54,819 bases of DNA, taken from Acidiphilium iwatense (GTDB lineage Bacteria > Pseudomonadota > Alphaproteobacteria > Acetobacterales > Acetobacteraceae). A program made the position numbers and the translations under genes. Below are positions 31,771 through 41,222 of the stretch, piece after piece. The first letter of the stretch is position 1; each line of letters starts with the position of its first letter. The notes below the pieces were generated by a model, which searched no databases, was not told the DNA's origin, and saw nothing but the letters and a program-made list of their open reading frames with translations. Location: NCBI RefSeq assembly GCF_021556475.1, contig NZ_JAKGBZ010000023.1, positions 1 through 54,819 on the forward strand. Direction: 5' to 3'.

Positions 31771-32538
31771 ATGCATCTGGCGTTCTTGGATGAGTTTGGT
31801 CATATTGGACCGTATATTAGCCGTAATCACTCTGCTCACAATGCGAGCCCGGTATTTGGCTTGGCGGGATATATTTTACCTCATGACAAAGCGCGTCAGT
31901 TTGCGACATGGTTTTTTAAACTTAAAAGTCATTTATTGGAAGCTGAATTAAGACAATCACAAAAACATCCTGCGACGTGGGAAAAAAAGGGAACTGAATT
32001 ATTTAATACACGGAATATTAAAAAATACCCCCATATTAAAGAAGGGGCTATTCGGACAATAAATAAAATATACAAACTGGAAGGCAAGCTTTTTTATTAC
32101 GGCAGACAAAAATATCAATCACCAGAAAACTCTCATCCTGGAGGGTTATATACAACCGTTTTGGGACATTCCATTCGTCAACTTGATAAATATTGTTCTT
32201 TGAATAAATCATCTTTTTTGATGATATTAGATCAGCATAGTGATAGAATAAAATTATTGGAGGTTTCTGCAAAAACCATGTTTGGCAATGAACCCGCTCG
32301 ATGTTTAATCGAACCGCCTTTCCATGTTGAAAGTCATCTTTACCAAACGATTCAAGCCGCAGATTGGGTTGCGACTTTAATCGCGCGTCTATTGGCTTAT
32401 CGACTGTCTCCGGCAGAATATCCTGATTGGGAGTGGGCCGAAAGGATATTCGGCGATTTGATAGACAACCGCACGACTCATAGCATTCTTTATAAGCCAA
32501 AAGAAGCTCAAGGACGCTTACCTCTCGGAAAAAATTGA
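31771..32538 (+). CDS. DUF3800 domain protein
   Basis: A 255-residue protein with the DUF3800 signs: an N-terminal acidic motif after a short strand (MHLAFLDEFG, D7-E8), a mid-protein strand with acidic residues (FLMILDQHSDRIKLLE) and the late QTIQAADWVATLIARLLAY. The spacing of conserved acids suggests a nuclease-like active site, but no activity is proven for this protein. DUF3800 genes are frequent in phages and genomic islands. It has lower GC than every neighbour and different codon use, so it is probably foreign. Its ribosome site is GGAGG at 31760-31764. Confidence 0.82.
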   Translation: MHLAFLDEFGHIGPYISRNHSAHNASPVFGLAGYILPHDKARQFATWFFKLKSHLLEAELRQSQKHPATWEKKGTELFNTRNIKKYPHIKEGAIRTINKIYKLEGKLFYYGRQKYQSPENSHPGGLYTTVLGHSIRQLDKYCSLNKSSFLMILDQHSDRIKLLEVSAKTMFGNEPARCLIEPPFHVESHLYQTIQAADWVATLIARLLAYRLSPAEYPDWEWAERIFGDLIDNRTTHSILYKPKEAQGRLPLGKN

Positions 32539-32584
32539 TTGTCGACGGTTTCCATAAAAACCCAAACATAAGATACTCTCGTTT

Positions 32585-32610
32585 CAGCGTACAGGTGCCT
32601 CCCGCGCCGC
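32585..32610 (+). repeat. Right direct repeat (attR-like)
   Basis: A 26-bp perfect copy of 31511-31536. It is followed by CTGA, which would complete the ancestral dxr reading frame (AA, then stop TGA at 32612-32614), 20 bp before the rseP start. It probably marks the original dxr 3' end. Confidence 0.9.
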
Positions 32611-32634
32611 CTGAACTTCCTATATGATGGGCGC

Positions 32635-33723
32635 ATGATCGACTTCATCCGCTCGCTCGCCGCCTTCGTCGTGGTGCTCGGCATTCTCGTCACCGTGCAC
32701 GAGCTTGGCCATTATCTGGTCGCGCGCTGGCGCGGCGTCGCGGTCGAGGCTTTCTCGATCGGCTTCGGCCCGGCGCTGCTGAGCCGTACCGACCGCCACG
32801 GCACGGTCTGGAAACTCTCCGCCATCCCGCTCGGCGGCTATGTCCGCATGAAGGGCTGGGCCGAACTCGGCGGAGCGACCAGGGGCGAGACCGATCCCGG
32901 CAGTTTCCGCACCAAATCGCTCGGCTCCCGTGCGCTGGTCGTCGCCGCCGGCCCGGCCGCCAACATGGTGCTCGCCTTCGTGCTGTTCACCCTGGTGTTC
33001 GCGACCGCCGGCGCCCCGGTGGTCCGGCCCGTGGTGAGTTCGGTGCTACCCAACTCACCGGCCGCTGCTGTGGGCATCGTCAAGGGCGACCGCATCGCCA
33101 GCATCGACGGACGAACGATCAAGACCTTCCGCGACATCCAGAACATCATCCTGACCAGACCGGACGACCGGATCGCGATCACCTTCACCCATGACGGCGC
33201 GACCCACGGCGCCAACCTCACCACCAGATCCCGCATGGTCGATGGCCGGCAGGTCGGCGAACTCGGCATCGTCGGCGCGGATGTCGTCTATCGACGTCTT
33301 GGTCCTGTCGCGACAATTGTCGCGGGTGCCCGCGAAACCTATGCCGCCGCCGCCGCCACGCTCGGCGGGCTGTGGAATCTCGTGGTCTATCAAAAAGGCG
33401 TGAAAAACCTTGGGGGGCCGGTGCGCATCGCGCAAATCTCCGGCCAGGCCGCCGCACTCGGCATCGCCGATTTCGTCTCGTTCATCGCGCTGCTGTCGGT
33501 CAATCTCGGCCTGATCAACCTGATCCCGATCCCGATCCTCGATGGCGGGCATCTGCTGTTCTACGCCGCCGAGGCGCTGTATGGCCGCGCTTTGCCGCGC
33601 CGCGCGCAGGAACTCGCCATCCAGATCGGCGCCGCCATCCTCGCGACCCTGATCATCTTCGTCACCTGGCACGATCTCGGCCATATCGGCCTGATCCACT
33701 GGGTGTCGCACCTGCTGGGCTGA
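32635..33723 (+). CDS. rseP: RseP-type site-2 protease
   Basis: An intramembrane zinc metalloprotease that cuts anti-sigma factors and signal peptide remnants. The 362-residue protein has the HELGH motif at residues 22-26 (TVHELGHYLVARW), an FSIGFGPAL segment, one PDZ domain (about 125-200, VVSSVLPNSPAAAVGIVKGDRIASIDG) and the C-terminal NLIPIPILDGGHLLF that supplies the third zinc ligand. It would normally be cotranscribed from pyrH through dxr; the DUF3800 insertion now intervenes. bamA, which usually follows, is not in the window; an accessory island does instead. Confidence 0.95.
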   Translation: MIDFIRSLAAFVVVLGILVTVHELGHYLVARWRGVAVEAFSIGFGPALLSRTDRHGTVWKLSAIPLGGYVRMKGWAELGGATRGETDPGSFRTKSLGSRALVVAAGPAANMVLAFVLFTLVFATAGAPVVRPVVSSVLPNSPAAAVGIVKGDRIASIDGRTIKTFRDIQNIILTRPDDRIAITFTHDGATHGANLTTRSRMVDGRQVGELGIVGADVVYRRLGPVATIVAGARETYAAAAATLGGLWNLVVYQKGVKNLGGPVRIAQISGQAAALGIADFVSFIALLSVNLGLINLIPIPILDGGHLLFYAAEALYGRALPRRAQELAIQIGAAILATLIIFVTWHDLGHIGLIHWVSHLLG

Positions 33724-33779
33724 TCCAAAGGCCGTCTTAAGTCCAGGACCGTCATTGCGAACCCGCGTAAGCGGGTGAA

Positions 33780-33982
33780 GGGGAGCCGACACGAAAGTAT
33801 CTTCGCTGTACGCCAGACATGAACGCCGCAAGAACGTTTGTCCGTTTTCCCGTCCGAAAACTGGCCCACCGTCCGCATCGGTGCGGAAACTGGCTTGTCC
33901 GCGATCTCGTCGGCTCGCATGATTCTCGGACGCTTTCGAAGCGGTCCGATAATCCTCGATTTTTGGACAAACGTACGTAAAT
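33780..33982 (-). repeat. MITE-like element, copy 1 (one terminal repeat lost)
   Basis: About 200 bp inverted relative to 35687-35883 and similar over nearly its full length; the first 80 bp are almost identical. It begins with the terminal sequence GGGGAGCCGACACGAAAG (33780 onward). The other end (around 33982) lacks the matching terminal repeat, so it is probably truncated. The preceding bases (33751-33779) contain another short repeat, TCATTGCGAACCCGCGTAAG, also seen near 36632. Confidence 0.75.
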
Positions 33983-33983
33983 G

Positions 33984-34724
33984 CTATGGATCTGGGTTAT
34001 CCGGGGGTGGATCGTCTAGCTGTGCATGCCACCGGACTATTTGATGTGTTCCATTATCATCGCTGCAGTATTGAGTTGGAACGCACGCTTGGCTAACAAC
34101 CTGCCCATCTTTTACGCTTGTTCCAAGCCAGCGGAAAGCAGTTACTATCGCACCCGCTTCGCTAGCATTGTCTTCTGGCAAAGGAGTGCTTACCAGTACG
34201 CGAGCACTTGGATCGCATGTCTCGACTAGGATCTCGTTTCGCAACTCAAGCGGGTTGTGCAGGAGATGGATACCGAAGCGACGCAGTTTGTTTCGGTGTG
34301 CTAGAATTTTGGCGACGCCCATTAAGGTCTCCGTGTCCGATTCTCCGATTGGAATCACGCCTGCGAGTAAGCCACTATCTGCAAATTCCAGACCGATGCC
34401 CCCGATGTTCACCGCGCTGGGGCCATCTGAGTCGAACATAAGCCTTGTGACTGCAAGGCCAGCAGGAGCGTCAGAGGTAGGACGTGAAATGAGGCGTCGG
34501 GTAGAATAATTAGCGGTTTCAACGCAGATCTCATCTGCGTCAATGGTAAAGTGCTTATGCAACAATATTACGCCAAATCGGTTATGCGCGTGTTTCGATA
34601 ACAGATGACATCCAATGTCATCGAGGCAGCCTTGGTCATCTGCCAAAAAATCGCCGACACCTGCGTTGTCGATGTGAGGAAGTTCAGCATAGTCCTGAGT
34701 ACGATGTGCGCGTATTTCTAACAT
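33984..34724 (-). CDS. Unknown protein with internal duplication
   Basis: A 246-residue protein of unrecognised function. Two halves align: HNRFGVILLHKHFTIDADEICVETANYSTRRLIS in the first and LRRFGIHLLHNPLELRNEILVETCDPSARVLVS in the second, each starting RFG-x2-LLH and continuing with E-I/L-VET and R-x-L-x-S. This points to an ancient tandem duplication of a domain of about 100 residues. No signal peptide or membrane segment is seen. The start at 34724 has AGGAGG eight bases upstream. It lies between two inverted MITE-like copies, and its codon use is less GC-rich than that of the core genes. Confidence 0.7.
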   Translation of the reverse strand: MLEIRAHRTQDYAELPHIDNAGVGDFLADDQGCLDDIGCHLLSKHAHNRFGVILLHKHFTIDADEICVETANYSTRRLISRPTSDAPAGLAVTRLMFDSDGPSAVNIGGIGLEFADSGLLAGVIPIGESDTETLMGVAKILAHRNKLRRFGIHLLHNPLELRNEILVETCDPSARVLVSTPLPEDNASEAGAIVTAFRWLGTSVKDGQVVSQACVPTQYCSDDNGTHQIVRWHAQLDDPPPDNPDP

Positions 34725-34853
34725 AGCCAATCCTCCTGTTGATCTGCGAAAAGTGTTGTGCTTTGCCAGACTGCAGTTGATTTTTTTACGATATCGGGCT
34801 GGTATTAAATCAGACTGCAAAGGCATATATTTGACGACCGACGCACCGCCTTT

Positions 34854-35411
34854 TCATCGGGTATTTCTCTTTACAAAAACCAGCCGGAAGCTGGCCGAAC
34901 CGCCCACCTCGGCGCCAGTTCCCAAAAATCCCACTTTCCCCGAGCCATTGACTGCCAATTCGACGGAAAATTGCTTTAATTCAAAACGGTGCGGTTCCTT
35001 CACTCCATTGTTTATATTATCTAGAGAGCTGAGCAAGCTGGAGCTTATATTTTTGATTTTGTTCAAAATTTTGTTTTCATTTACGTTTATCGCAATTAGT
35101 TTATTTTGAATCATGTAGTATTTTAGGGATTGATTTTTAGTTTGTTTTTGGATCGCTAGCATATGTTCTTCAATTTTGGATTTCTGGCTGGGCGGCACAT
35201 TGGGCACGCTTACGAAAACGACAAAATCCTTCGATTTCATGATTTCGGCTGCGGGCCGCTCTCCCGGCACAGCGTGGGTTAGGAGCTGCGACTTCGCGGG
35301 TCCAGCACCGCAGAGCAAAATTGGAAGCATAAGACATGCTGCCAGCCCGCCGACCGAAACACTTCGAATGCGCAAGGCCATCCTCTTTTGCCAAGAGAGT
35401 CGCCATTTCAA
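34854..35411 (-). CDS. Exported protein of unknown function
   Basis: A 185-residue AT-rich gene. The N-terminus carries a signal sequence (RIRSVSVGGLAACLMLPILLCGAGPAKS); mature residues include a coiled, Asn/Lys-rich middle (KIEEHMLAIQKQTKNQSLKYYMIQNKLIAINVNENKILNKIKNISSSLLSSLDNINNG). The C-terminal segment ELAVNGSGKVGFLGTGAEVGGSASFRLVFVKR looks like the glycine-rich C-terminal beta segment of small domains found with trypsin-like proteases in bacterial conflict systems. That resemblance is weak and from memory. Start choice is uncertain (35411 or 35381). Confidence 0.55.
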   Translation of the reverse strand: MKWRLSWQKRMALRIRSVSVGGLAACLMLPILLCGAGPAKSQLLTHAVPGERPAAEIMKSKDFVVFVSVPNVPPSQKSKIEEHMLAIQKQTKNQSLKYYMIQNKLIAINVNENKILNKIKNISSSLLSSLDNINNGVKEPHRFELKQFSVELAVNGSGKVGFLGTGAEVGGSASFRLVFVKRNTR

Positions 35412-35686
35412 GGCTTGATGGCCTTATCTTAGCTGCATTGGAGCTTATCTGTCATCTTTTATTTCGATGTCGGTTCCAGAATCTGTTGAAACGGCACCAT
35501 CAAGTTGAGCGGGCTGCAGCATGGCGGTGACGACTTGATGGGCGTGGAAAGCTGGTCGGTTGTGATTTAGGAGCCTTGTGCAGTGGCGACCCGATCACGC
35601 GCCGGTTCGATCAGCTCAGATGGCGAGCGTCCGTTCAGATCGAAGCGCGGTTGCGTGAACCGGGTTGCCATGCTCCGCTCCTATCC
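35412..35686. other. Intergenic stretch before the second MITE copy
   Basis: 275 bp with no gene supported. Short frames exist on both strands but none has a ribosome site or family resemblance. Together with the MITE-like element (35687-35883) and the vapBC promoter it makes a 580-bp gene-free stretch between 35412 and 35991. Confidence 0.5.
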
Positions 35687-35883
35687 GGGGTCCCGACACG
35701 AAAGTATCGTTTACGTACGCTTGTCCGGGAATCGAGAATTTATCGGACGGTTTCAAGAATGTCCGAGAACCTCGCCAGCCAATGAGAACATGGACAAGGC
35801 CGTTTTCGGGCGGGAAAACGGACAAACGTTCTTGCGGCGTTCATGTCTGGTGTACAGCGAAGATGCTTTCGTGTCGGCTCCCC
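35687..35883 (+). repeat. MITE-like element, copy 2 (both terminal repeats)
   Basis: A 197-bp element with 22-bp terminal inverted repeats that match at 19 positions: left GGGGTCCCGACACGAAAGT (35687 onward), right the complement of GGGGAGCCGACACGAAAGC (ending 35883). It has no coding capacity for a transposase. Its interior matches copy 1 at 33780-33982 in inverted orientation. The size, terminal repeats and lack of genes fit a non-autonomous transposon. Confidence 0.75.
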
Positions 35884-35933
35884 GTGAAGCAATTCATCGC
35901 GGGGCATAGCCCCTGGGTTAATCGTATATCCGA

Positions 35934-35962
35934 TTGACATATCCCGCCCCGATGGGTATACA
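35934..35962 (+). promoter_or_regulatory. vapBC promoter
   Basis: TTGACA at 35934-35939, a 17-bp spacer and TATACA at 35957-35962, 30 bp upstream of the vapB ATG. AT-rich symmetric bits (GTATAT, GTATAC) around the -10 are candidate VapB/VapBC binding sites, in line with the usual autoregulation. Confidence 0.7.
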
Positions 35963-35991
35963 TTCCTGATATCCTGAAGGTACGAACTCCG

Positions 35992-36213
35992 ATGACCCAA
36001 ACCACCCTGTTTCAAACCAATCGGTCGCAAGCCGTCCGTCTGCCGAAAAATGTGGCCTTCCCGCCAGGTGTCCGCGAAGTCGTGATCCTGCGGGACGGCG
36101 CGCGCCGGGTGATCGTGCCGGCGAATTCGGTGTGGGACGATTTCTTCGACGCGCCCGGCATCGATCTCGGCAGTCGCGATCAGCCCGAACCGCAGGCCCG
36201 CGAGTCGTTCTAA
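35992..36213 (+). CDS. vapB: VapB antitoxin (AbrB/SpoVT type)
   Basis: A 73-residue antitoxin with an N-terminal swapped-hairpin DNA-binding domain (TLFQTNRSQAVRLPKNVAFPPGVREVVILRDGARRVIVP) and a C-terminal tail (SVWDDFFDAPGI) that wraps around the toxin. It is followed by vapC one base after its stop. It should neutralise VapC and repress its own operon. Confidence 0.92.
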   Translation: MTQTTLFQTNRSQAVRLPKNVAFPPGVREVVILRDGARRVIVPANSVWDDFFDAPGIDLGSRDQPEPQARESF

Positions 36214-36214
36214 C

Positions 36215-36628
36215 ATGCTGCGCTACATGCTCGATACCAATCTGTGCATCCGGGTGCTGCGCGATCGCCCGAAAGGATTGCGCGAGCGGTTCAATGCCGA
36301 GGTCGCTTCATTGTGCATCTCGACGGTTATTCTATCCGAATTGCTTTATGGCGCTGAAAAATCCGCTCGCTCTGTCGAAAACCGCCACGAGGTCGAGCGA
36401 TTCGCCGCACGCCTCGAAATCCTGGCTTTCGATGAAGCTGCGGCGGCACACGCGGCTGAAATTCGGATGACTCTGGGTCGCCGAGGTTTTCCGATCGGCG
36501 GCTATGATGTGCTGATCGCCGGCCATGCCCGCAGCCGTGGCCTGATCGTCGTCACCGGCAATCTCGGAGAATTCAGCCGCGTCGACGGCTTGCGCTCCGA
36601 AGACTGGCTGAGCCCCGCCGCGACATGA
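36215..36628 (+). CDS. vapC: VapC toxin, PIN-domain ribonuclease
   Basis: A 137-residue PIN-domain endoribonuclease. Active-site acids are D7 (MLDTNLCI), E42 (SELLYGAEKS) and D98 (GGYDVLIAGHARSRGL), with the late motif GNLGEF. The sequence is of the enterobacterial VapC subgroup (AEKS, IAGHARSRGLIVVT), members of which cleave initiator tRNA in the anticodon loop; the same target here is inference. Complete and in frame, so the module is probably active. It lies in the accessory island between rseP and ilvC. Confidence 0.93.
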   Translation: MLRYMLDTNLCIRVLRDRPKGLRERFNAEVASLCISTVILSELLYGAEKSARSVENRHEVERFAARLEILAFDEAAAAHAAEIRMTLGRRGFPIGGYDVLIAGHARSRGLIVVTGNLGEFSRVDGLRSEDWLSPAAT

Positions 36629-36699
36629 TATCAAATCCGTCGTTGCGAACCCGCGTCACGCGAATTCGTGCAGCCGCAAGGTCATGGGAGTGAGCGCAC

Positions 36700-36906
36700 A
36701 TGGACGAAGACAAGTTCAACATGGACGTCCGCAAATTTCTCAAGGTGGTCGGTGTTACCTCGCAACGCGAGATCGACAACGCCGTCCGCGAGGCGGTGAA
36801 GGCTGGCCGCCTCAAAGGCAACGAGAAACTCAGGGCAAAGATGACGCTTGAGATCAGCGCCATAGACGTTCGGCATGAGATCGATGGCGAAATCGAAATC
36901 GGGTAG
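36700..36906 (+). CDS. DUF6494 family small protein
   Basis: A 68-residue protein: MDEDKFNMDVRKFLKVVGVTSQREIDNAVREAVKAGRLKGNEKL and the end LEISAIDVRHEIDGEIEIG match the short conserved family DUF6494 of alphaproteobacteria. It appears helical with a beta tail. Function is unknown. It sits between vapC and ilvC with no operon partner. Confidence 0.8.
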   Translation: MDEDKFNMDVRKFLKVVGVTSQREIDNAVREAVKAGRLKGNEKLRAKMTLEISAIDVRHEIDGEIEIG

Positions 36907-36972
36907 CGCAACCTCCCCGATTCCGACGCCCCCGGCATCGAGCCTGGCGAGCGCGATCAGCCGGAACCATAA

Positions 36973-38130
<1,158 letters not shown>

Positions 38131-38168
38131 ACCGATAGTCCGGGCATAACGCCAGGAGGAGCAAACCC

Positions 38169-39101
38169 ATGAAAATCGCCAAGGACGCGACCGAACTGGT
38201 CGGCAACACGCCGCTCGTGCGGATCAACCGGCTTGCCGCCGGCCTGCCCGGCGAGATCGTCGCGAAACTGGAGTTTTTCAGCCCGGCCAATTCGGTGAAG
38301 GACCGTATCGGTGTCGCGATGATCGAGGCCGCCGAGCGCGAGGGGATGATCGATCGGGACAGCATCATCGTCGAACCCACTTCGGGCAATACCGGCATCG
38401 CCATCGCCATGGTCTGCGCGGCCCGCGGCTATCGCTGCATCCTGACCATGCCCGAAACCATGAGCCGCGAGCGCCGCGCCGTGCTGCGCGCCTATGGCGC
38501 GGAACTCGTGCTCACGCCGGGGCCGGAGGGCATCGCCGGCTCGATCAAGAAGGCCGAGGAAATCGTCGCCTCGGGACCGAACTACTTCATGCCCCAGCAG
38601 TTCAAGAATGTCGCCAACCCGGCGGTGCACCGGCGCACCACCGCCGAGGAAATCTGGGCCGACACCGACGGCCGCGCCGATATCCTGATCTCCGGCGTTG
38701 GCACCGGCGGCACCATCACCGGGGTGGGCGAGGTGATCAAGGCGCGCAAGCCCTCGTTCCGCTGCATTGCCGTCGAACCCGATTCCTCGCCGGTTCTGTC
38801 GGGCGGCCCCAAAGGCCCGCACCAGATCCAGGGGCTCGGCGCCGGCTTCGTGCCCGAGATTCTGAACACCGCGATCTATGACGAGGTGATCCGCGTCACC
38901 AACGAGGATTCCTTCGCGATGGCGCGCCGTGCCGCGCGCGAGGAAGGGCTGATGGTCGGCATTTCCTCGGGCGCGGCGCTCTGGGCGGCGATCGAGGTCG
39001 CCAGGCGCCCCGACAGCGAGGGCAAGATGATCGTCGCCATCATCCCCTCCTATGGCGAGCGCTACCTTTCGACGCCACTGTTCGCCGGCCTGACCGATTG
39101 A
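38169..39101 (+). CDS. cysK: Cysteine synthase (O-acetylserine sulfhydrylase A)
   Basis: PLP enzyme making cysteine from O-acetylserine and sulfide. The 310-residue protein has the lysine motif [14 protein letters not shown] (K44), the substrate loop [21 protein letters not shown] and the phosphate loop [14 protein letters not shown]. The C-terminus [39 protein letters not shown] is typical of CysK. AGGAGG lies before the ATG. It ends with an overlap of the DedA gene (TTGA). Confidence 0.96.
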   Translation: MKIAKDATELVGNTPLVRINRLAAGLPGEIVAKLEFFSPANSVKDRIGVAMIEAAEREGMIDRDSIIVEPTSGNTGIAIAMVCAARGYRCILTMPETMSRERRAVLRAYGAELVLTPGPEGIAGSIKKAEEIVASGPNYFMPQQFKNVANPAVHRRTTAEEIWADTDGRADILISGVGTGGTITGVGEVIKARKPSFRCIAVEPDSSPVLSGGPKGPHQIQGLGAGFVPEILNTAIYDEVIRVTNEDSFAMARRAAREEGLMVGISSGAALWAAIEVARRPDSEGKMIVAIIPSYGERYLSTPLFAGLTD

Positions 39102-39715
39102 TTCCAGCGCTCGCGCATTTCGTCATCGCGACGATTTCGGCTCTCGGCTACGCCGGAATCGCCGCCCTGATGGCGCTGGAATCCGCCTGCGTCCCGATTC
39201 CGTCCGAAGTCATCCTGCCCTTCGCGGGCTATCTGGTGTCCACCGGAAGGTTCGACCTCTGGCTGGTGGCGCTGGTCGGCGCGATCGGCTGCAATATCGG
39301 CTCGACGATCGCCTATGGCGTCGGCTACGCGGGCGGCAGGCCGCTGGTCGAGCGCTGGGGCCGCTACATTCTGCTCGACCGCGCGGAACTCGACCGGGTG
39401 GATCACTTCTTCGCGCGCTTCGGCAGCGTCACCGTTCTGGTCAGCCGGGTGCTGCCGGTGATCCGCACCTATATCGCCCTGCCAGCCGGCATCGCGCGGA
39501 TGAATTTCTGGAAATTCCAGCTCTACACCTTCATCGGCTCGCTGCCCTGGTGCTTTGCCCTCGCCTATGCCGGGTTTCGGCTCGGCCGGGCCTGGCAGAC
39601 CAGCCCGCGCCTGCAGGCCACGATGCACGATTTCACCCTTGCCACTATCGCCGGCCTATTTCTGCTTCTGGCCTGGTATTTCGCCAGATTATGGCGGAGC
39701 CGCAGGACTGCTTAA
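39098..39715 (+). CDS. DedA family membrane protein
   Basis: A 205-residue DedA (VTT/SNARE-associated) membrane protein, probably involved in lipid carrier or phospholipid flipping across the inner membrane. Family marks: [32 protein letters not shown] (with the conserved acidic residue), GRYILL and [28 protein letters not shown], which holds the two conserved arginines. TTG 39098 overlaps the cysK stop, suggesting coupled translation. There are four or five predicted membrane segments. Confidence 0.9.
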   Translation: MIPALAHFVIATISALGYAGIAALMALESACVPIPSEVILPFAGYLVSTGRFDLWLVALVGAIGCNIGSTIAYGVGYAGGRPLVERWGRYILLDRAELDRVDHFFARFGSVTVLVSRVLPVIRTYIALPAGIARMNFWKFQLYTFIGSLPWCFALAYAGFRLGRAWQTSPRLQATMHDFTLATIAGLFLLLAWYFARLWRSRRTA

Positions 39716-39741
39716 GCATGAGTTAGGTATAATAACGGCCC

Positions 39742-39761
39742 TTTGTTTCACGTGAAACAAA
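39742..39761. other. parS: parS centromere site, second copy
   Basis: Exact copy of the palindrome TTTGTTTCACGTGAAACAAA at 7644-7663, lying between the convergent DedA and rsmB genes. Both sites are in non-coding gaps, as expected for selected parS sites. Confidence 0.95.
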
Positions 39762-39770
39762 AGACAGCAT

Positions 39771-41021
39771 CTATGACCTAATCAGCCGCGCGGCGAAAAA
39801 TCCGTCCATCCCGCCGCGATCGGGCCATAGTCCGGGATGGGTGGCAAGATCGCCCGAAGCCGTGATCGCCTCGGTCAGGCCCGGAACCTCGCCCGGTTCG
39901 AGCGGGTCGCGCCTGAGCCCGAGCCGGGCGCAGGCGGCGTCGATGCGTTCGGCGCCTTCGTCGTTTTGCAGTGAGCAGACCGCATAGACGAGCCGCCCGC
40001 CGGGGGTGAGCATTGATGCCGCGGCGTCGAGCAGGCGGTCCTGAATCGCGGCACAGGCGGCGATGTCGTGCTTGCGGCGGAGGTGAAGAATTTCCGGGTG
40101 GCGGCGGATCGTCCCGGTCGCCGAACAGGGCGCGTCGAGCAGGATTGCGTCGAATTTTGGCTCGGGCCGCCACTCCAGCGCGTCGGCGGCGATGGTTTCG
40201 GCGGTGAGATCGAGCCGCGCCAGATTGCCGCGCAGCCGCTCCAGCCGCGCCGGGTCGCGATCGAGCGCGGTGACGATGGCGCCGGCAGCGGCGAGCTGCG
40301 CGGTCTTGCCGCCGGGGGCGGCGCAGAGATCGAGCACGCGCTGGCCGGCAACGTCGCCGAGCAGGCGCGCGGGCAGGGCGGCGGCGGCGTCCTGCACCCA
40401 GAAATCGCCATCCGCGAAGCCGGCAAGGGTGGTGACATCGGTGCCGGCGGGCAGGCGCGCCGAGCCGGTCGGCAGCAGAACGGCGCCTTCAGGTGGTTTG
40501 GCGCCAGGTTTGAGCGACAGATCGAGCGGGGCTTCGTTCTGATGCGCGGTGGCGATGGCGCGGCCATCGGCACCCCACGAGGCCCAGAGCCATTGGGGTG
40601 TGTCGAGCCGCGGCGCATCGAGCGCATCGAGCGCCGCCTTCCCTTCGGTCGCGACACGGCGCAGCACCGCGTTCACCAGCCCGGCGAATTTGCCGAGGCC
40701 GCGCGCATGGGCGAGGCCGACGGCGGTGCTCACCGCGGCATGGGCGGGTGCGCCGAGCAACAGAAGCTGCGCCGTGCCGATCCGCAGCGCGTGGCGCACC
40801 GGGATCGGCGGCGCCTTGGTCAGATAGGCATCGAGCACCGCATCGAGACTGCCGGTGCGGCGCAGCACGGCGGCGGCGATCCGGTGGGCGGCGGCGCGGT
40901 CGCGCGCCGGGATCGCCCGAAGGCTGTCGAGTGCCGTATCGAGCGGGGCGTGCCGGTCGAACACGGCGCTGAGCAGCGCGAACGCGGCTTCACGGGTCGG
41001 GTCGCTGGTCTGGGGTTTCAT
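39771..41021 (-). CDS. rsmB: 16S rRNA m5C methyltransferase (RsmB type)
   Basis: A 416-residue protein with an N-terminal NusB-like RNA-binding domain (about 1-130) and a C-terminal SAM-dependent methyltransferase (about 200-416). Family motifs: [17 protein letters not shown] (SAM), [17 protein letters not shown] (motif IV cysteine) and [14 protein letters not shown] (motif VI cysteine). The probable target is C967 in 16S rRNA. The start at 41021 gives the standard N-terminus, and the remaining upstream frame overlaps the tRNA. A tRNA gene lies directly upstream. Confidence 0.9.
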   Translation of the reverse strand: MKPQTSDPTREAAFALLSAVFDRHAPLDTALDSLRAIPARDRAAAHRIAAAVLRRTGSLDAVLDAYLTKAPPIPVRHALRIGTAQLLLLGAPAHAAVSTAVGLAHARGLGKFAGLVNAVLRRVATEGKAALDALDAPRLDTPQWLWASWGADGRAIATAHQNEAPLDLSLKPGAKPPEGAVLLPTGSARLPAGTDVTTLAGFADGDFWVQDAAAALPARLLGDVAGQRVLDLCAAPGGKTAQLAAAGAIVTALDRDPARLERLRGNLARLDLTAETIAADALEWRPEPKFDAILLDAPCSATGTIRRHPEILHLRRKHDIAACAAIQDRLLDAAASMLTPGGRLVYAVCSLQNDEGAERIDAACARLGLRRDPLEPGEVPGLTEAITASGDLATHPGLWPDRGGMDGFFAARLIRS

Positions 41022-41039
41022 GATCACCGCGAAAGGGGA

Positions 41040-41115
41040 TGGTGGAGCTGAGGGGAATCGAACCCCTGACCTCCTCATTGCGAACGAGGCGCTCTCCCAA
41101 CTGAGCTACAGCCCC
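41040..41115 (-). tRNA. tRNA-Ala(CGC)
   Basis: The minus strand folds as a standard cloverleaf. The acceptor stem is GGGGCTG with CAGCTCC, the D arm is GCTCAGTTGGGAGAGC, and the anticodon stem-loop CCTCG-TTCGCAA-TGAGG gives anticodon CGC. The T arm is GGGGTTCGATTCCCC, and the 3' CCA is encoded. Acceptor and T arms pair, with one G-U. It lies between rsmB and yggT. Confidence 0.93.
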
Positions 41116-41222
41116 ATCCCGACGCGCCGCATCGCGCAACCGGGATGAGAAGTCAAGCCGGGCGGCGACATTGCGCGATCGCGCGGGCTTCGCTAACCCC
41201 AAGGCGATCCTTGGAGGTGACG

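Larger units (their letters stand above)
31537..32610 (+). mobile_element. DUF3800-bearing insertion at the dxr 3' end
   Basis: A 1074-bp AT-rich segment separates dxr from rseP and is bounded by a 26-bp perfect direct repeat of the dxr end. Removing one repeat and the segment restores dxr, TGA at 32612-32614 and the rseP ATG 20 bp later, the compact operon spacing seen upstream. It carries a promoter, a leader hairpin and one gene, with no recognisable integrase or transposase. Integration by a trans-acting recombinase into the dxr 3' end is the favoured reading; a local recombination event is the alternative. Confidence 0.75.

Noticed and set aside
33751-33779. Short repeat TCATTGCGAACCCGCG, also at about 36632, as a separate mobile element
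   Set aside because: Two short partial copies only; likely REP-type intergenic DNA without independent support.
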